Shown here: positions 8,110 through 16,725 of the stretch, in pieces
Layout: every line of letters begins with the position of its first letter
Numbering within the stretch: position 1 is the first letter of the stretch
Assembly: GCF_050529585.1 (NCBI RefSeq)
Contig: NZ_CP172882.1
Span: 1,178,001-1,242,000, forward strand
From: Enterococcus_D sp050529585
GTDB taxonomy: Bacteria > Bacillota > Bacilli > Lactobacillales > Enterococcaceae
DNA: 64,000 nt
Reading direction: 5' to 3'
Translations under genes and position numbers: made by a program
The notes under the pieces: model-generated
The model's input: the letters and a program-made list of their open reading frames with translations, nothing else
What the model was told of the DNA's origin: nothing
Database searches by the model: none

Positions 8110-9462
8110 ATGGCACAAGAATATTTAACAGTCACTGCCTTGACCAAATACTTGAAACGCAAATTTGATGCTGATCCCTATTTAGACCGTGTTTATTTGA
8201 CTGGTGAAATCTCCAATTTTCGCCGTCGACCAAATCATCAATATTTCAGTTTGAAAGATGATGGTGCCAAAATTTCAGTGGTCATGTTCAAAGGGGCTTT
8301 TGACAAATTGAAATTCCAACCAGAAGAAGGCATGAAGGTCATGGCTGTTGGCCGTATCACATTATACGAGGCCAGTGGCAATTATCAAATGATGATCGAG
8401 CACATGGAACCCGATGGTGTAGGTGCATTGTATCAAGCGTATGAGCAGTTAAAAAACAAACTTTCTGCTGAAGGCTTATTCACGGCACCAAAACAACCGT
8501 TGCCGCGTTATCCTAAGCGCATCGCAGTCTTAACGAGTCCCAGCGGTGCGGTGATCAGAGATATTATCACCACGACGCAAAGACGCTATCCTATCGCCCA
8601 AATCGTTTTGTTCCCAACGGTTGTACAAGGGAATAAAGCGGCGGATGATGTGGTCAGAAATATTGCCCGCGTAGAAGCCGATGGACATTTTGATACAATG
8701 ATCATTGGCCGTGGCGGCGGATCGATCGAAGATTTGTGGCCTTTCAACGAAGAACGGGTAGCAAGAGCGATCTTTGCTGCCAAAACGCCAATCATTTCCT
8801 CTGTGGGGCATGAAACAGATACCACGATTGCGGATTTGGTGGCGGATGTTCGTGCAGCAACGCCAACTGCCGCAGCGGAATTAGCGGTGCCAGTACTGGC
8901 AGAAGAAATCTTGCGGATCGAAGAAAAGCAAGCGCGCCTATCGCAAGCTTTTATGCATCAAATCCAGCGTAAACAAGAACGTTATCAAAGAGCGATTGGT
9001 TCTTATGTCTTTAGACAGCCAGAACGTTTATATGAAGCACAATCAATCAAGCTCGATCAACTACAGCAACGGATGAATCAAGGGTTGCAAACGATATTGT
9101 TCGAAAAAGACAAACAAGCCCGACAAGTCATCCACCGCTTAGAACAGCAGAACTTGCAAAACCGCATCAAATCAGCGCAGCAAGAAGTTACATATCTGTC
9201 GCAACGTTTGGTCAAGAGTATGACGGATACATATACTGCAAAAGAAAATCGGTTGCTTCAAGCAATCCAATCCCTTGATTTATTGAGTCCATTAAAAATC
9301 ATGGGTAGAGGCTATACGTATACAACTAAAAATGATCAGGTGGTGCGATCATCGGCGGATCTGATGACTGGGGATCGTTTGCAGATCCATTATCAAGATG
9401 GATTGGCAGAAGTTGAAGTAATCACAATTGAAGGAGAAGAAAATGGCAAATCCAACATTTGA
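8110..9462 (+). CDS. xseA: Exodeoxyribonuclease VII large subunit
   Basis: A 450-residue large subunit of the single-strand-specific exonuclease VII. An N-terminal OB fold (about residues 5-100, with LTGEISNFRRRPNHQYFSLKDD) is followed by the catalytic domain containing RIAVLTSPSGAVIRD, IIGRGGGSIEDLWPFNEE and SSVGHETDTTIADLVAD. A coiled-coil region (about 260-380) binds the small subunit. The ATG directly follows the folD stop codon, and the ribosome-binding site (GGAGCAA) lies inside folD. The small subunit xseB overlaps its 3' end. Confidence 0.95.
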   Translation: MAQEYLTVTALTKYLKRKFDADPYLDRVYLTGEISNFRRRPNHQYFSLKDDGAKISVVMFKGAFDKLKFQPEEGMKVMAVGRITLYEASGNYQMMIEHMEPDGVGALYQAYEQLKNKLSAEGLFTAPKQPLPRYPKRIAVLTSPSGAVIRDIITTTQRRYPIAQIVLFPTVVQGNKAADDVVRNIARVEADGHFDTMIIGRGGGSIEDLWPFNEERVARAIFAAKTPIISSVGHETDTTIADLVADVRAATPTAAAELAVPVLAEEILRIEEKQARLSQAFMHQIQRKQERYQRAIGSYVFRQPERLYEAQSIKLDQLQQRMNQGLQTILFEKDKQARQVIHRLEQQNLQNRIKSAQQEVTYLSQRLVKSMTDTYTAKENRLLQAIQSLDLLSPLKIMGRGYTYTTKNDQVVRSSADLMTGDRLQIHYQDGLAEVEVITIEGEENGKSNI

Positions 9463-9664
9463 AGAATCATTACAAGAACTAGAACAAATCGTGACTCGTT
9501 TAGAACAAGGAGATGTTCCATTAGAAGAAGCACTGACTGCTTTTCAACAAGGGATGGTCCTAAGCAAACAATGTAAGGACACGTTAAGCAATGCAGAAAA
9601 GGCTTTGACTAAGATGATGACTGAATCGAATGAGGAAGTCGATTTCGATGAGGCCAATCAATGA
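9443..9664 (+). CDS. xseB: Exodeoxyribonuclease VII small subunit
   Basis: A 73-residue helical protein matching XseB throughout (FEESLQELEQIVTRLEQGDVPLEEALTAFQQGM). Several copies of it bind the XseA coiled coil. An earlier in-frame ATG at 9428 would lie upstream of the ribosome-binding site AAGGAG (9431-9436), so 9443 is preferred; this overlaps xseA by 20 nt. The stop codon overlaps the ispA start (ATGA), another case of coupled translation in this run. Confidence 0.93.
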   Translation: MANPTFEESLQELEQIVTRLEQGDVPLEEALTAFQQGMVLSKQCKDTLSNAEKALTKMMTESNEEVDFDEANQ

Positions 9665-10557
9665 GCAAATTGGAAGAATTCACAAAAGAGCAGGCACCTC
9701 ATATCGAAGACGTGATGATCCGTTTCATCACCGAGCAAACCAGTGATCCTAAACTTGCAGAGAGCATCCTTTATTCGATCAATGCTGGTGGCAAAAGGAT
9801 CCGACCATTATTATTGGTTGCTACCGTAGCCGCTTTTGACAAGCCTATTGATCTGGCTGTTTATCAGTGTTGCGCGGCATTAGAAATGATCCATACTTAT
9901 TCTTTGATCCATGATGATCTGCCTGCAATGGATGATGACGATCTGCGCCGAGGAAAACCGACGAATCATATCGTCTATGGCGAAGCGCTGGCAATTTTAG
10001 CTGGTGATGGGCTATTGACAGCGGCTTTCCAGCTGTTATCAATGGCAGATATCGAAGCAGTCAAAAAAGTCCTTCTACTGCAGCAATTAAGTCAAGCAGC
10101 CGGCACCAAAGGGATGGTCTCCGGACAAGCAGCTGATGTCCAAGGTGAAAATCAAGATTTGGGGCTTAAAGAATTGATGGGGATTCATGCCCGCAAGACT
10201 GGTGAACTCATTCGGTTTGCAGTAGTGGCTGGCGGGGTTTTGGCCGATCAATCAGAAACCATCTTGGTTGAGTTAGATCGATTCGCCCAGCACATCGGCT
10301 TAGCCTTCCAAATTCGGGACGATCTGTTAGATGTGATCAGTACGACAGAAGAACTTGGTAAAGTTGTGCATCGTGATGATGCATTAGCCAAAAGTACGTA
10401 TCCCGCATTGCTAGGTCTTGATGGCGCCAAACAGGCATTATCAGATGAATTGACAAAAGCCAAACAAATTTTGGCACAACTCAGCACGTACGGTCAATTT
10501 GATCCAACAATGCTGACAGCTTTTATTGAACGATTTGAGGTTAAAGAGAACCTATGA
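9661..10557 (+). CDS. ispA: Farnesyl diphosphate synthase (short-chain polyprenyl synthase)
   Basis: A 298-residue all-alpha prenyltransferase that makes farnesyl diphosphate from IPP and DMAPP for undecaprenyl phosphate and quinone synthesis. Both aspartate-rich motifs are visible: DDLPAMDDDDLRRG (first) and RDDLLDV (second). GGKRIRPLL binds the allylic diphosphate, and GQAADVQGEN is also typical. The gene overlaps xseB by 4 nt and tlyA by 4 nt. Product chain length is inferred from the family's usual size and operon position. Confidence 0.94.
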   Translation: MSKLEEFTKEQAPHIEDVMIRFITEQTSDPKLAESILYSINAGGKRIRPLLLVATVAAFDKPIDLAVYQCCAALEMIHTYSLIHDDLPAMDDDDLRRGKPTNHIVYGEALAILAGDGLLTAAFQLLSMADIEAVKKVLLLQQLSQAAGTKGMVSGQAADVQGENQDLGLKELMGIHARKTGELIRFAVVAGGVLADQSETILVELDRFAQHIGLAFQIRDDLLDVISTTEELGKVVHRDDALAKSTYPALLGLDGAKQALSDELTKAKQILAQLSTYGQFDPTMLTAFIERFEVKENL

Positions 10558-11375
10558 AAAAAGAACGAGTAGATGTATTAGCAGTACAACAAGGACTGTT
10601 TGAAACAAGAGAACAAGCCAAACGTGGTGTGATGGCTGGGTTGGTTTATAAAGAAAGCAACAATGAACGTTTAGACAAACCAGGGGAAAAAATCGCAGCG
10701 GATACCTTATTGCAGATCAAAGGGAAAAAATTGCCCTATGTTTCTAGAGGTGGACTCAAATTAGAGAAAGCCCTCAAAGTGTTTGATTTGGATGTAAAAG
10801 ATAAAATCCTTTTAGACATCGGGGCTTCAACAGGCGGGTTTACTGATGCAGCCTTGCAAAATGGGGCGGCAAAAAGTTATGCTTTAGATGTTGGCTACAA
10901 TCAATTGGCTTGGAAGTTGCGTCAAGATCCGCGTGTGATTGTCATGGAACGGGTCAATTTTCGCTATGCCAAATCGACGGATTTTCTCGAAGGATTGCCA
11001 GAAGTAGCGACGATAGACGTTTCTTTTATTTCCTTGAAACTGATTTTGCCGCCGCTGCATGATATTTTGGTGGCAGGCGGTGACGTGATGGCTTTGATCA
11101 AACCGCAGTTTGAAGCCGGTAAAGAAGCAGTTGGTAAGAATGGCATTGTGCGAGACCCTGCTACACACCAGCGGGTGATCGAGGAAATCGTTTCATTTGC
11201 AGCGGAAACGAAATTTGATGTGCTGGATCTTAGTTTTTCGCCAATTACTGGCGGTGAAGGCAATATCGAATTTATCGTTCATCTGCGCAAATCGGATAAG
11301 ATTGGACAAACAGAGGGCATCGATATTGCTGAAGTTGTCGCGAAAGCCCATGAAACATTCCACCATTCAAAATAG
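10554..11375 (+). CDS. TlyA-family rRNA methyltransferase (S4 and FtsJ-like domains)
   Basis: A 273-residue protein with an N-terminal S4 RNA-binding domain (about 1-60, RVDVLAVQQGLFETREQAKRGVMAGLV) and an FtsJ-like SAM-dependent methyltransferase domain. The SAM motif is LLDIGASTGGFTDAALQNGA, followed by VATIDVSFISLKLILPPL and MALIKPQFEAGKEAVGKNGIV. TlyA proteins 2'-O-methylate rRNA in mycobacteria; the old label 'hemolysin' is not supported by structure. It starts in an ATGA overlap with ispA and precedes argR after a terminator. Confidence 0.9.
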   Translation: MKKERVDVLAVQQGLFETREQAKRGVMAGLVYKESNNERLDKPGEKIAADTLLQIKGKKLPYVSRGGLKLEKALKVFDLDVKDKILLDIGASTGGFTDAALQNGAAKSYALDVGYNQLAWKLRQDPRVIVMERVNFRYAKSTDFLEGLPEVATIDVSFISLKLILPPLHDILVAGGDVMALIKPQFEAGKEAVGKNGIVRDPATHQRVIEEIVSFAAETKFDVLDLSFSPITGGEGNIEFIVHLRKSDKIGQTEGIDIAEVVAKAHETFHHSK

Positions 11376-11386
11376 CACATGCATGC

Positions 11387-11420
11387 GAGTCGACATTTAC
11401 AGTGTCGGCTCTCTTTCTTT
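11387..11420 (+). terminator. Terminator between tlyA and argR
   Basis: GAGTCGACA pairs with TGTCGGCTC (one G-T) across a 7-nt loop and is followed by TCTTTCTTT. The tract is interrupted by C, so read-through into argR is likely. Confidence 0.7.
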
Positions 11421-11473
11421 CTGAGCCAAAATAGGATAAAATTAATAAGAATTCATTCAGGAGGAACAAAGAG

Positions 11474-11923
11474 ATGAGAAAAAAAGAACGGCATCGCCTG
11501 ATCACAAGATTGCTTAACGAACAAGACGTTCAAAAACAAGAAGACTTTGTTGAATTGCTTCAACAACGTGGCGTATCAGTGACGCAAGCAACGATCTCTC
11601 GAGATATCAAAGAATTGAAACTAGTCAAAGTGCCTTCTCAAAAAGGCGGCTATCGTTACAGCATCCCCCAAGAAACCACCGAAGATGTTTTTGCTAAGTT
11701 AGATAAAATCTTAAAGACAGCTTTTGTTTCGGTTGATCGAATGGATAAATTTGTTATCCTCAAAACGTTGCCAGGCAATGCGTCGGCATTGGCCAATTTG
11801 ATCGATAAGCACTATATCAAAGAATTATTTGGTACATTAAATGATGACGATAATGTCTTGATGATCACTAGAACTGAACAAGATACGGAGCGCTTGTTCA
11901 AAGATTTTCAAAGATACGTCTAA
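11474..11923 (+). CDS. argR: ArgR/AhrC family arginine repressor
   Basis: A 149-residue regulator. The N-terminal winged helix (about 1-70) carries SVTQATISRDIKELKLVKV, the recognition helix with the Ser-Arg typical of ArgR. The C-terminal domain (about 80-149) forms hexamers and binds arginine through the GTLNDDDNVLMIT region. The ribosome-binding site CAGGAGG sits 8 nt before the ATG. Enterococci usually have more than one ArgR paralogue; the copy next to recN is the conserved one and may act more broadly than arginine catabolism. Confidence 0.93.
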   Translation: MRKKERHRLITRLLNEQDVQKQEDFVELLQQRGVSVTQATISRDIKELKLVKVPSQKGGYRYSIPQETTEDVFAKLDKILKTAFVSVDRMDKFVILKTLPGNASALANLIDKHYIKELFGTLNDDDNVLMITRTEQDTERLFKDFQRYV

Positions 11924-11940
11924 AGTATAGGAGAGCAGAT

Positions 11941-13614
11941 ATGTTATTAGAACTTTCAATCCAAAATTTTGCGATCATTTCAAATCTGCACCTATCCTTT
12001 CATGAAGGAATGACCGCACTCACGGGGGAAACGGGTGCTGGGAAGTCCATTATTATCGATGCCATGGGTTTGCTTGCAGGTGGCCGAGGTTCTAGCGATT
12101 ACTTACGGCAAGGCACAGACAAGTGTCGTCTAGAAGGGATTTTTGAATGGCCGTTGCAACCCGAATTTCATGTATTGGCTGAAGAACTTGGTATTGATGA
12201 AGAGGAAGTCTTGATCGTACAGCGAGATTTCACCCAATCAGGAAAAAATATATGTCGCGTCAACGGACGGACAGTCACCTTATCGGTACTTAGACAGATT
12301 GGGCTTTTTTTGGTCGATATACAAGGTCAGAATGAACACCAAGAATTGCTGCAGCCAGAAAAACATCTATATTTATTGGACGGATTTGGTGATGAGCAAT
12401 TTAAAGCTGAGTTGGCAGACTATCGAGAAGCTTATCGGTCATATCGTGCATTAGAAAATCAAGTGCGCACGATTCAAGAAAATGAACAACTGTATGTACA
12501 ACGGATGGATATGCTGCAATTTCAACAAGAAGAAATCGCTCAAGCAGAGTTAGTGGAAGACGAAGAGGCACAGTTAGTAGATGAACGGGAAAAACTGATC
12601 AATTATCAAAAAATCGTCGATGCATTAAGTCAGAGTTATGCAGCTTTGTCCGCCGAAGAAGCCAATAGTGTTGATGGTGTGAGTCTTGCACTCACAGAAG
12701 TCCAAGGAATCGCTCATTTAGATCCGGCTTATGAAAAAATCAGTGAAACGATCCAAAGTGCCTATTACTTGCTGCAAGACGCTGCTGCTGATATCTCAAG
12801 GCAAGCCGACAATCTTGAGCTGGATGAAGGGCGATTGGAAGAAGTGATGTCCCGCCTTGAAACGATTCGTCAATTAAAGAGAAAATATGGTGAATCGATC
12901 CCTGTTATTTTGGCTTACTATGATAGTATCAGTAAGGAAATCAGTGAATCAGCCTATACCGAAGGCCAGTTAGAGCAGCTGGAAACAGAGCTGGCGCAAA
13001 AAGCTGAAGCAATTTGGCAACTTGCAGAAAAATTGCATGTCAAACGCAGAGAGGCTGCGCATCGTTTAGAAAAAGAAATTGTCCAAGAGCTAAAAGAACT
13101 GTATATGGAACATGCCCAGTTCGAAGTGCGCTTTGCAAGTGGCGACAAACAATTGACAACCAATGGTTTTGACGATGTTGAATTTTATTTGACTACCAAT
13201 CCAGGGGAAGGAATGAAACCTTTGGTTCGGGTCGCATCGGGGGGAGAACTCTCACGGATTTTATTGGCCTTAAAATCAATTTTTTCTCGTAAGCAAGGCA
13301 TCACTAGTATTGTTTTTGATGAAGTAGATACTGGTGTCAGTGGTCGAGTTGCGCAAGCCATTGCTGAGAAAATCGCTAAGATTGCTGCCAATTCGCAAGT
13401 GCTATGTATCACCCACTTGCCACAAGTTGCCGCAGTCGCTGATAATCAATACTTTATCGAAAAAGCGATCCAGGATGGACGTACGGAAACCCATGTCAGA
13501 AAATTAGCTCAGTCAGAACGTGTAACGGAAATCGCTCGGATGCTATCTGGAGCGGAAATCACAGATTTAACGATCGAGCACGCAAGAGAATTGTTGTCAT
13601 TGGCCCACCAGTAA
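11941..13614 (+). CDS. recN: DNA repair protein RecN
   Basis: A 557-residue SMC-like ATPase acting early in double-strand break repair. The Walker A motif is GETGAGKS (residues 29-36). Long coiled coils fill the middle (about 150-370). The signature VASGGELSRILLALKSIF and Walker B SIVFDEVDTGVSG are near the C-terminus, followed by CITHLPQVAAVAD. It starts 17 nt after argR with a GGAG ribosome-binding site, so it shares the argR transcript. Length matches the family. Confidence 0.96.
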   Translation: MLLELSIQNFAIISNLHLSFHEGMTALTGETGAGKSIIIDAMGLLAGGRGSSDYLRQGTDKCRLEGIFEWPLQPEFHVLAEELGIDEEEVLIVQRDFTQSGKNICRVNGRTVTLSVLRQIGLFLVDIQGQNEHQELLQPEKHLYLLDGFGDEQFKAELADYREAYRSYRALENQVRTIQENEQLYVQRMDMLQFQQEEIAQAELVEDEEAQLVDEREKLINYQKIVDALSQSYAALSAEEANSVDGVSLALTEVQGIAHLDPAYEKISETIQSAYYLLQDAAADISRQADNLELDEGRLEEVMSRLETIRQLKRKYGESIPVILAYYDSISKEISESAYTEGQLEQLETELAQKAEAIWQLAEKLHVKRREAAHRLEKEIVQELKELYMEHAQFEVRFASGDKQLTTNGFDDVEFYLTTNPGEGMKPLVRVASGGELSRILLALKSIFSRKQGITSIVFDEVDTGVSGRVAQAIAEKIAKIAANSQVLCITHLPQVAAVADNQYFIEKAIQDGRTETHVRKLAQSERVTEIARMLSGAEITDLTIEHARELLSLAHQ

Positions 13615-13718
13615 GTTTTGTATCATGCAAATGGAAGAACATAGATACATAGACTGACACGATTTAGTTGGAGAAGTCAGAATGTATCCTTGTTCTTCTT
13701 TTTATAAGGAGGAAAATC

Positions 13719-14453
13719 GTGAAAACAAGAAAAAAAGTCTTGATCGGATTGGTCATCACGTTTGTCATTTTAAGTATCGCTGGATGGTTTGGTTGGCAAA
13801 AACTACATTATCCACCAGCAGCAGAGGCAGTCAGTGCCGTAGAAAATGCTGAAGATAAGGGAGATTTTTTTTATTTCCCAGGGGAGGAAGAAAAACCACT
13901 GGTTATTTTTTACCCAGGTGCGTTAGTGGATGCTGAAAGTTATAGTGTCTGGGCTTCTGCTTTAGCAGATGAAGGCTATGCAGTGGCAATCGTCAAAATG
14001 CCTTTTGATTTGGCTGTTTTGGGCGGTAACCGTGCTGTCAAAGTATTAGCTGATGCGCCACAAACGACCTATGTGATCGGCGGCCATTCTTTAGGTGGTG
14101 TCATGGCTAGTCGATTTGCCGCAAATGAAAGTGATGGGGTGGAACAAAAATTGGCAGGTGTCTTTTATTTTGCCAGTTACCCTGATGAGAAAGGATCACT
14201 AGCTGATCGTGATCTGCCAGTTTTATCATTGATCGGCAGCCGTGATCAAATCGTCAACCACGACAATTGGCAATCCGCAAAAGACTATTTGCCTGATACG
14301 GCAGTCTTTAAAGAAATCGAATTAGGGACCCATGCCGGCTTTGGTACCTATGGAGAGCAACGAGGGGAAGAGCCGACGGACTTAACAAATAGTGAACAAC
14401 AGCAAATCATCGCAGATACGATGGCAGAATGGTTGTCGTCACTAAGTAAATAA
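13719..14453 (+). CDS. Membrane-anchored alpha/beta hydrolase
   Basis: A 244-residue protein that begins with a basic stretch and one hydrophobic helix (VLIGLVITFVILSIAGWFGW), so the catalytic domain is probably outside the cell and tethered. The nucleophile elbow is GGHSLGG, with an Asp in GSRDQIVN and a His in LGTHAGFG completing a likely Ser-Asp-His triad. The GTG start at 13719 has a near-perfect AAGGAGG 6 nt upstream; an open frame continues to 13668 but lacks such a site. The substrate is unknown. The fold resembles short secreted hydrolases of the Abhydrolase_5 type. Confidence 0.8.
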   Translation: MKTRKKVLIGLVITFVILSIAGWFGWQKLHYPPAAEAVSAVENAEDKGDFFYFPGEEEKPLVIFYPGALVDAESYSVWASALADEGYAVAIVKMPFDLAVLGGNRAVKVLADAPQTTYVIGGHSLGGVMASRFAANESDGVEQKLAGVFYFASYPDEKGSLADRDLPVLSLIGSRDQIVNHDNWQSAKDYLPDTAVFKEIELGTHAGFGTYGEQRGEEPTDLTNSEQQQIIADTMAEWLSSLSK

Positions 14454-14458
14454 AAAAG

Positions 14459-14496
14459 ACAGCAGAAAAAGCACGAGCGCTTCTTCTGCTGTTTTT
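14459..14496 (+). terminator. Terminator after the alpha/beta hydrolase gene
   Basis: ACAGCAGAAAAAGC pairs with GCTTCTTCTGCTGT (one mismatch) around a short loop, followed by TTTTT. Confidence 0.85.
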
Positions 14497-14768
14497 CATT
14501 CAACACACATTTGGGGAAATGTCGATGAATTGATGAAAACATAGAACATAACATAAAAATGCTTTAAATTGGGGAAGCAAAAATAAATGTCTTGTTCTTT
14601 TACCAATCGTTTTCTAGGATAGTATATCACATAGTATAATTATCATGCACGTATTTTCCATTGATAGAACGGAAGTTATTCTAAATAATTTGCGTTATTT
14701 TGTTACTGTAAGTGAAGGGTAGTAAAAAAACTAGAGAAATTTGGTTTGCAAAAAATAGCAAATAATAA

Positions 14769-14797
14769 TTCTCATTAAATTGAACTAATGGTAAAAT
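14769..14797 (+). promoter_or_regulatory. Possible pstS promoter
   Basis: TTCTCA, 17-bp spacer, TAAAAT, about 50 nt upstream of pstS. The -35 matches consensus poorly, as expected for a promoter that needs an activator. TTCTCA and TTGAAC 11 bp later might be degenerate PhoP half-sites, but this is weak. Confidence 0.35.
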
Positions 14798-14848
14798 GGA
14801 AATAATTGGTTTTGCTATTTATTTATTCTCAAGAAAACAAGGAGCGTT

Positions 14849-15706
14849 ATGATGAAAAAAAGTAAATTAATAGGTCCTATCATTGGACTGGTTATCCTAT
14901 TATCCGGCTGTGCGAGTTGGGCTGATCGTGGTGAATCGATCACAGCTGTTGGATCGTCTGCATTACAGCCATTAGTGGAAACGGTCGCAGAAGAATTTCA
15001 AAATTTAAATCCTGGCAAGTTTATCAACGTCCAAGGAGGCGGGAGCGGAACAGGTTTAAGTCAAGTGCAAGCAGGGGCAGTTGAAATCGGCAATTCCGAT
15101 CTATTTGCGGAAGAAAAATCTGGTATTGATGCAGATGCCTTGGTTGACCATCGCGTGGCAGTGGTCGGGATCACGCCAATCGTCAACAAAGGTGTGGGTG
15201 TTTCTGATATTTCAACAACAGATTTAAAAAAAATCTTTCTAGGAGAAATCACCAATTGGAAAGATTTAGGTGGCAATGATGTACCGATCGTTATCTTGAA
15301 CCGTGCTTCAGGCAGTGGTACCAGAAGTACTTTTGAAAAATGGATCATGGATGGTGAAACAGCGATTGCTTCTCAAGAACAAGATTCAAGTGGGATGGTT
15401 CGATCGATCGTTTCAGATACGCCAGGTGCAATCAGCTACGTTGCTTTTTCTTATGTAACAGATGAAGTCAACGTGTTGTCGATCGATGGGGTTTCTCCAA
15501 CAGATGAAAACGTCACGACGAATGAATGGAAAGTCTGGGCTTATGAACATATGTATACAAAAGGCGAACCTTCTGGATTAACAGCAGAGTTCTTAACGTA
15601 CATGCTGTCAGATGAAGTACAAGAAAATATTGTTGGTGAGTTAGGGTATATCTCGATTTCCGCGATGCAAGTCGAAAGAGATTGGGAAGGAAATATTGTA
15701 AACTAA
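14849..15706 (+). CDS. pstS: Phosphate ABC transporter substrate-binding lipoprotein
   Basis: A 285-residue lipoprotein; the signal peptide ends in the lipobox LLSGC (Cys at about residue 21). It captures phosphate outside the membrane for the PstCAB permease. Phosphate-contacting segments are recognisable: AVGSSALQPLVE, GGGSGTGLSQVQAG and NRASGSGTRSTFEKW. GGAG precedes the start; the ATG at 14852 is an equally good alternative. Next come 98 nt holding a PhoP-box-like array, then pstC. Confidence 0.95.
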   Translation: MMKKSKLIGPIIGLVILLSGCASWADRGESITAVGSSALQPLVETVAEEFQNLNPGKFINVQGGGSGTGLSQVQAGAVEIGNSDLFAEEKSGIDADALVDHRVAVVGITPIVNKGVGVSDISTTDLKKIFLGEITNWKDLGGNDVPIVILNRASGSGTRSTFEKWIMDGETAIASQEQDSSGMVRSIVSDTPGAISYVAFSYVTDEVNVLSIDGVSPTDENVTTNEWKVWAYEHMYTKGEPSGLTAEFLTYMLSDEVQENIVGELGYISISAMQVERDWEGNIVN

Positions 15707-15708
15707 CC

Positions 15709-15747
15709 TTTACACAAAATTTACAGAAGATTTATATGAAATTGATG
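15709..15747 (+). promoter_or_regulatory. PhoP-box-like direct repeat array between pstS and pstC
   Basis: Four hexamers recur with an 11-bp period: TTTACA (15709), TTTACA (15720), TTTATA (15731) and TTGATG (15742), each separated by 5 bp. TT(A/C/T)ACA repeats with this period are the known PhoP recognition pattern in Bacillus. A TAAACT at 15757-15762 could serve as the -10. This suggests a second phosphate-controlled promoter inside the pst operon, raising permease expression independently of pstS. Confidence 0.6.
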
Positions 15748-15804
15748 TTCAAGAGATAAACTAATGGTTGTGAATTTAGTTTGATTTTTGAGGAGGAGTC
15801 CCTC

Positions 15805-16725
15805 GTGGAAAATGTAAAAGAAGTGTTAACCAAAAAATCGAAACGGGCCAAGATGGAACAAAGAGGCAAAATCATCAGCTTTTTATGTATAGCTTTGATT
15901 GTTTTAGTCGTGATCTCGATTTTTTATTTTGTAGCCAGCCGAGGTTTAGCGACTTTCTTCGTCGATAAAATCAATGTGTTTGACTTTTTATTTGGAACAG
16001 AATGGAATCCAAGTGCTGTAGGTCCTGACGGACAGCCTTTAGTTGGTGCATTACCAATGATCGTGGGTTCTTTTGTCGTCACGTTTTTATCAGCAATCGT
16101 TGCGACACCTTTTGCCATTGGTGCTGCTGTCTTTATGGTAGAAATCTCACCAAAAAATGGTGAAAAAATCTTGCAGCCAGTGATTGAACTATTAGTGGGC
16201 ATTCCATCAGTTGTATATGGATTCATTGGTTTGTCTGTGGTGGTTCCAGCTGTCCGCTCGGTTTTTGGCGGTACCGGTTTTGGTATTTTGGCAGGGACAT
16301 TTGTCCTGTTTATTATGATTTTACCTACAGTTACAACAATGACAGTGGATGCTTTGCGCTCAGTTCCTCGGCATTATCGCGAAGCTTCTTTAGCGTTAGG
16401 AGCAACGCGTTGGCAGACAATATACAAAGTTGTGCTTCGGGCAGCAGTACCTGGAATTTTAACGGCAGTTGTATTTGGTATGGCCCGTGCTTTTGGTGAA
16501 GCACTGGCGATTCAGATGGTTATCGGTAACGCAGCCTTACTACCAACGAGTTTGGTCACCCCGGCTTCTACATTGACATCGATATTGACGATGGGTATCG
16601 GAAATACCATCATGGGTACCGTACAAAATAATGTTTTATGGTCATTGGCATTGATCTTACTCTTGATGTCCTTGCTATTTAACATCGTGATTAGATTGAT
16701 CGGCAAGAAAGGAGCCTTGAAATAA
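15805..16725 (+). CDS. pstC: Phosphate ABC transporter permease PstC
   Basis: A 306-residue inner-membrane permease with about six transmembrane helices. After a soluble, basic N-terminus of about 27 residues comes the first helix (IISFLCIALIVLVVISIFYFV). The coupling-loop EAA motif is REASLALGATRWQTIYKVVLRAAVPGILTA. The frame opens at a TTG (15781), but AGGAGG at 15791 fits the GTG at 15805, which is preferred. It pairs with PstA; the two genes overlap by one base. Confidence 0.94.
   Translation: MENVKEVLTKKSKRAKMEQRGKIISFLCIALIVLVVISIFYFVASRGLATFFVDKINVFDFLFGTEWNPSAVGPDGQPLVGALPMIVGSFVVTFLSAIVATPFAIGAAVFMVEISPKNGEKILQPVIELLVGIPSVVYGFIGLSVVVPAVRSVFGGTGFGILAGTFVLFIMILPTVTTMTVDALRSVPRHYREASLALGATRWQTIYKVVLRAAVPGILTAVVFGMARAFGEALAIQMVIGNAALLPTSLVTPASTLTSILTMGIGNTIMGTVQNNVLWSLALILLLMSLLFNIVIRLIGKKGALK

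Larger units (their letters stand above)
14454..14848 (+). other. Intergenic region between the hydrolase gene and pstS
   Basis: About 395 nt without a credible gene. It holds the hydrolase terminator at its start and then AT-rich sequence. A possible pstS promoter (TTCTCA, 17 bp, TAAAAT at 14769-14797) is near the end. I did not find a clear PhoP-type TTTACA repeat array here, in contrast to the pstS-pstC gap. Confidence 0.6.

Noticed and set aside
10554..11375. Hemolysin (traditional TlyA label)
   Set aside because: S4 plus FtsJ-type SAM domains point to RNA methylation; no pore-forming or secretion features are present.
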